Shown: in pieces, positions 59,941 through 64,000 of the stretch
Layout: the number at the start of each line of letters is the position of its first letter
How positions within the stretch are numbered: position 1 is the first letter of the stretch
Translations under genes and position numbers: made by a program
From: Antedon bifida
Lineage: Eukaryota > Echinodermata > Crinoidea > Comatulida > Antedonidae
Direction of reading: 5' to 3'
NCBI GenBank assembly: GCA_963402885.1
Contig: OY727095.1
Location: 3,787,001 to 3,851,000 of the forward strand
DNA: 64,000 bases
Notes under the pieces: model-generated
What the model saw: only the letters and a program-made list of their open reading frames with translations
Databases searched by the model: none
Told to the model about the DNA's origin: nothing

Positions 59941-60463
59941 CTATTTAAGATTTAGAATTAAGTATATAAAGTGCATCTCGAACTGTTGCCATAGAATGTT
60001 ATGAATGTGACCATTAACCGTATCATCTTCTTTTATACAAACTTTGAACACTGTGACCTGTTTATGAACTCTTACATTTATGATTGACAGCAGTGCAACA
60101 GTGAAATGAGGAGCATTGAAGAAAAACTTTTATGTAATTAATTTGATTGATATTTTACTTTTAACAGCGTGATTTTTGCAGAACTGCAGAACACTTTATG
60201 ATTTTGAAGTTAAATTTAACACAGTGGACACCATACCATTGATGAACAATAACTTGAACAATGAACTTTACATTTTGATGATGGAGCAGTAGAAATTATA
60301 AACAATGCATTTTTAATTTTAATACTGCAAGCTGAACATTTGAAACTACTTTGAACATTTTCAGTTTTATATTCTCATATCATATTGGTTTAGTTATTAA
60401 GTACTGTAGTTAAGGATATATTATTTTTAGAAGAGTGACACACTCTTTTATTTAGTAGGGGGG

Positions 60464-60897
60464 TGTGATAATAACTCATACTATAGAGGTTATTATCCAG
60501 TAACCTTTAGTTACTCCTCTTACAGTTACACATATCATATGGTACCATGTGGCCTAGAAAAAAGCCCCAGACAAAGTTAACGGTAATTTTGTCTAAATTT
60601 TTGAAAAAGGCTAACTTATCAAACTACTTGAAATATTGTTGGCCAATCAGAAGTCAGGGTGGGTTTTTCAAATAGTTAAGATGATATGTTTTAAGTTTAG
60701 TTTTAGTTTTGGTATGAAGGTGAACAGACACAGGCCAGCAAGAGGGCTTGTTCATTAAAGAAATATACTTTTACTTTAACTTTAATGCACTTTTGATGTT
60801 CATCTTTGTCTGATAACTTTAAATATTAAACCGCTCGGACGTTTCTCCTATATGACTACATAAGTAAACCGCTCGGACTCATGCGAAGCCCGTAACA
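60464..60897 (+). repeat. 3' LTR of the Ty3/gypsy-like element
   Basis: 434 bp, TGTGATAA...GTAACA. Its first roughly 110 bp equal the start of the 5' remnant. It includes an AAGAAATATACTTTT stretch that may hold the U3 TATA element and a doubled TAAACCGCTCGGAC near the end. TATAT target duplication follows. Confidence 0.9.
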
Positions 60898-60946
60898 TAT
60901 ATTCTCTCAAAATTAGCTTTATGCTGTATGTTTTTTTTCTAGAAAT

Positions 60947-63922
60947 ATGGCTGATCAAGGAATCAAGATTCTTGATACGGCAGATGACATCACAGAGCGC
61001 CGTCAGCAAGTACTGGACAGATATGAACACTTCAAAATACTTGCAAAAGAGCGTCGACAGAAGTTAGAAGATGCCAGGCAGTTCCAGTATTTCAAGAGAG
61101 ATGCTGATGAACTGGAGTCTTGGATTCTGGAAAAACTGCAGACCGCATCTGACGAAAGTTGGCGGGATCCTGTTAATTTACAGGTAACATTTACAAACAA
61201 TCAGTATTTTTATATTCAATTTTCAGTGGTCTTCTGTCTGTGTTGAAAGATACCAAGTTAATTTTGTTAATAACACTGTTTTATCAAAATTGTTAATAAT
61301 TTTATTGTAATGCAAATAGTTCTTTTAAATTGTTTTATGTTCATTTAGTAAGAAGTTGTCAATGTTGTTGGTATTCAATTTTTCTTATTTAAAAAAAAAC
61401 ATTAATACTATTTTGCACATGTAATCTACTAACATTTTAATGATTGCTGATTGGTCTAGGATTATTTTAACCTCTTCAATGTAACGGTATGTACGGTTTA
61501 AGAATCATCGAAACTCATGTGTTGGCTGAAATTATTGCTTTATTTATGATCTTAAACTGTAATAAATAGTAAATTTAATATTCTTTGTACTGCTTTTAAC
61601 TGTAACTGCTGCTGTGTGGAAATATAATTTAATTTACAGTATTATAGTATTATGTTCTGTACAAAGTGGTCATCTGTTAATTGAATACAATTAGAGTTTA
61701 ACTGTTACGTCGGTGCATAGAATATTATTTTTTTTTTTTAGTTTGATGATTCTATTTTGTGTTATTTAGTAATTAGTTTTATTTCTATACTACTGTATAA
61801 TAATACAATGTGTTTTATGTTATTCTCTACTTTATATAGTTCAGTAGCCATAGTGTTAGATTTAAATAATTTGTTTGGTTAATTCTGTTAGCTACAGTAA
61901 TTTCCAAACCTTAAGCTCTGTCTACACTATCAAACTTTATGTGACAAAAAAATGTTATGTGCCCATATATGGACATGATCATGTCATATCACTACCATAT
62001 TTAAGCTTATCACTACCATATTTGGGCACATCACACTTTTTTTGTCAAACTAGTTTGATAGTGTAGATAGAGCTGTACACTGCAACTATATCAGTTTTTT
62101 TATCATCAACACACTAATTGGATTGTCGTCAACTAGGTACGATCGCTTTCATAATTTTAATTAATTCCTCTCTGTTTATTTCATTCGGTACACTTAATGA
62201 GATGAAGCGAGAGTATGGTGTGTCCAACCATACATTATTCCAATCCCTTGCGACCTAATGCGTTAAATCTTAATTTAACTAGAGATTGATTTCACCGGAT
62301 AAAGCAATTGTTTTACAATTAGATATTCACATAATGATATGGAATGTAATTTTAATAAATTACCTGGATTATAAGTAGTTTTTTTCACTTGGAAATATTC
62401 TGTTAAAAGAAAACCTTTATAATCATATTAATCAAGTAAAGAATATGCTCTTTAGAAAATATATTATATTCAGTATGCTGTTTGTCTTCTAAATGTAAAA
62501 TCATTTTTTCTTTTGTTTTGAGAACAATTTTCTTAAATATATGGGACAAATAAATCCAGCTTCCTTTCCTTCTGTAGGCCAGGAAGTAACAAATTTTTGT
62601 TTGACAATAACATATGTGCCTGTTTTTGGTTATTCTTGCGAGCTATGGTAGTGATATATGCTTAAATATGGTAGTGATATGACATCATCATGTCCATATA
62701 TGGGCACATAAAGTTTGATAGTGTAGACAAGGCTTAAAACCTATTAAACTTTTGATAATATATAGTGTTTAAATTTTTGTTTTAAATGATGGTTTATTAT
62801 ACCTTATTCTACATGTTTTGTCAGTTTAATAAAATTAAAATAAATTTTAATAATGTTTTTTCACTGGTCGGTATAATTACAGAAAATGTAAAATTCAAAA
62901 TGTCCAATAATGTTACAAATTACAACGGATCCAACATAGACTAAGATTTGGTTTAGCTGAATTTCACGCTTCACTTGATAAGGATTGTTGGACTTTAGTT
63001 AATGATTGTATAATTGTTAACACAGTCTGTGGTTTGTATTCATAGAATACAATACAGGTATGCTTGAATCAATATGTACATACATAGCACCTCAGACTCA
63101 TCACTATGGTATGGACTCAACCATTCATGACTAAAGGGAGATCTGGGTGTAGGATTGGAGGAGGACTCAACCATTCTTGACTAGAGGGAGACATGGGTGT
63201 TTGTATGGTTGGAAAAGGACTCAACTATTTATAACCTGATAATGGAGATGTTGGATATAGAGTTGAATGAACAAAAATGTTGAATTCCATTAAATTACTG
63301 ATGACAAGTTAAATTGAAATATTAATAATGTATAACAATGATGCTGAGTAGGCAATAACATGGCAATACAGTATTATCAAGTCTTCTGGAAAAAATAAAT
63401 GAAGGAGTAAAATAAAAGTATTTGTGTTTAGTTGCGTGTACTGTAATCCAGTATAGAACTTAAAATAGAACTGTAGATTTTCTTTCTAATCCAGTAATTT
63501 TTTGCTAAGTAGTAGTACAGTAGTACCGTTAAGTAATAGATTTATGAACATAAAAATTAATGTTTAATTTATTTGATATAGTATATATATAATTACAACT
63601 GTCTGTTTTAAGCGTCTGTATTTCATATGTTTCTACTGAACTCCTAATTGTCAATACAAGATTGCATGTGTTAAATTTCTTTCATAGCAATCAAAATAAT
63701 ATGCAACTGACTGGTTCTTTTTTTTCTACAGTATACAGGTAATTTATTTGTTCCATATTGAACAATTTAATAACAAATCATTTTGTATTTATATAGGGAA
63801 AGCTACAGAAACACCAGGCATTTGAGGCAGAGGTAATTGGCCACAAAAACAACATTGATGAATTAGACGTACAAGGGAACGTCATGATACAACACAGTCA
63901 CTTTGCTACTGAGATTATTCAG
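60947..63922 (+). CDS. SPTAN1: Alpha-spectrin (non-erythroid SPTAN1 type), first two coding exons, continues past window
   Basis: Actin-crosslinking membrane-skeleton protein. Exon 60947-61183 (79 codons) and exon 63797-63922 (42 codons), both phase 0, GT/AG. The N-terminus ADDITERRQQVLDRYEHFK is the lone helix that pairs with the C-terminus of beta-spectrin to make tetramers. RQKLEDARQFQYFKRDADELESWILEKL starts the first triple-helical repeat; the second exon continues with GKLQKHQAFEAEV and HFATEI. All closely match vertebrate alpha-II spectrin as remembered. The start codon lies 4 nt after an acceptor (TTTTCTAG/AAAT at 60942), so the leader is spliced from an upstream exon. The donor at 63923 leads out of the window. 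The rest of this roughly 2400-residue protein is not visible. Confidence 0.93.
61912..62074. repeat. MITE family M1, copy 10
   Basis: AAGCTCTGTCTACACTATC and TAGTTTGATAGTGTAGATAGAGC with a full interior; among the best preserved copies. Confidence 0.92.
62641..62738. repeat. MITE family M1, copy 11 (5' truncated)
   Basis: Interior ATGGTAGTGATATGACATCATC and right end AAGTTTGATAGTGTAGACAAGGCTT; the left terminal repeat is missing. Confidence 0.85.
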
Positions 63923-64000
63923 GTAAGACTAATGCTATAACTCTAACCACTTCTGTCTGTCTGGTCACCACTTTCTGACTGACCACCTCAATTTCAGACT

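Larger units (their letters stand above)
57576..60897 (+). mobile_element. Ty3/gypsy-like LTR retroelement with a defective 5' end
   Basis: The element begins TGTGATAATAACTC (57576), ends GTAACA (60897) and is flanked by a perfect 5-bp duplication TATAT (57571-57575 and 60898-60902). The 3' LTR is 60464-60897 (434 bp, TG...CA), preceded by a purine-rich AGTAGGGGGG tract as expected for plus-strand priming. Only the first roughly 110 bp of the 5' LTR remain; they fold into an inverted copy and run directly into pol. Gag, protease and primer-binding site are gone. Pol (RT and RNase H) is open; no integrase is seen. It is a decayed or rearranged copy that cannot move on its own. Confidence 0.9.
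61184..63796 (+). other. Alpha-spectrin intron 1 (coding)
   Basis: 2.6 kb AT-rich intron carrying two M1 MITE copies and a short diverged tandem repeat near 63115-63240 (GGACTCAACCATT...GACTA(A/G)AGGGAGA). Nothing else assigned. Confidence 0.6.

Overview
This window is animal nuclear DNA. It is AT-rich and intron-dense, carries four recognisable metazoan genes, and is packed with palindromic (MITE-like) repeats, tRNA-derived SINEs, DNA transposons and an LTR retroelement. A single undivided ABL gene and a single pappalysin gene, together with many AGGCCT/CTAG-rich repeats, suggest an invertebrate deuterostome, most likely an echinoderm. The phylum is an inference; no species marker is visible.

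Layout. (1) 1-9925, minus strand: a pappalysin (PAPPA/PAPPA2-type metalloprotease), 17 exons recovered with consistent phases, C-terminus running off the left edge. (2) 9926-22120: no host gene; a nest of transposons. A roughly 3.4 kb inverted-repeat element (10.92-14.29 kb) holds a 97-bp satellite. A second inverted-repeat element (14.33-21.59 kb) was entered by a Merlin/ISXO2-family DNA transposon (14376-18731) with an 8-bp target duplication, near-identical 179-bp terminal repeats and an uninterrupted four-exon transposase. (3) 22121-26653, plus: SPOUT1 (CENP-32/C9orf114), 12 exons, 364 codons. (4) 26.65-32.36 kb: a SINE, then a CpG/ETS/YY1-bearing probable promoter and 5' UTR exon for ABL. 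(5) 32388-52826, plus: a complete ABL tyrosine kinase (11 coding exons, 870 codons: myristoylation site, SH3, SH2, kinase, proline-rich tail, F-actin-binding domain). Its introns are full of repeats, and one candidate antisense cysteine-rich reading frame lies in intron 1. (6) 57576-60897: a Ty3/gypsy-like LTR element with a 5-bp TATAT target duplication, an intact 3' LTR and pol (RT-RNase H), but a 5' LTR replaced by a large snap-back hairpin. (7) 60947-63922 and beyond, plus: the 5' end of alpha-spectrin (SPTAN1-type), starting 45 bp after the retroelement's target duplication.

The four genes have no shared pathway. Their linkage is the point of interest: the human orthologues PAPPA, SPTAN1, SPOUT1 and ABL1 all lie on 9q33-q34, and the paralogues PAPPA2 and ABL2 lie together at 1q25. 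The block therefore looks like a retained pre-vertebrate linkage group. Exon joins were called by eye from GT/AG sites, reading phase and remembered human family sequences; no search was run. I saw no credible prokaryote-like system, CRISPR array or canonical free-standing tRNA/rRNA gene.
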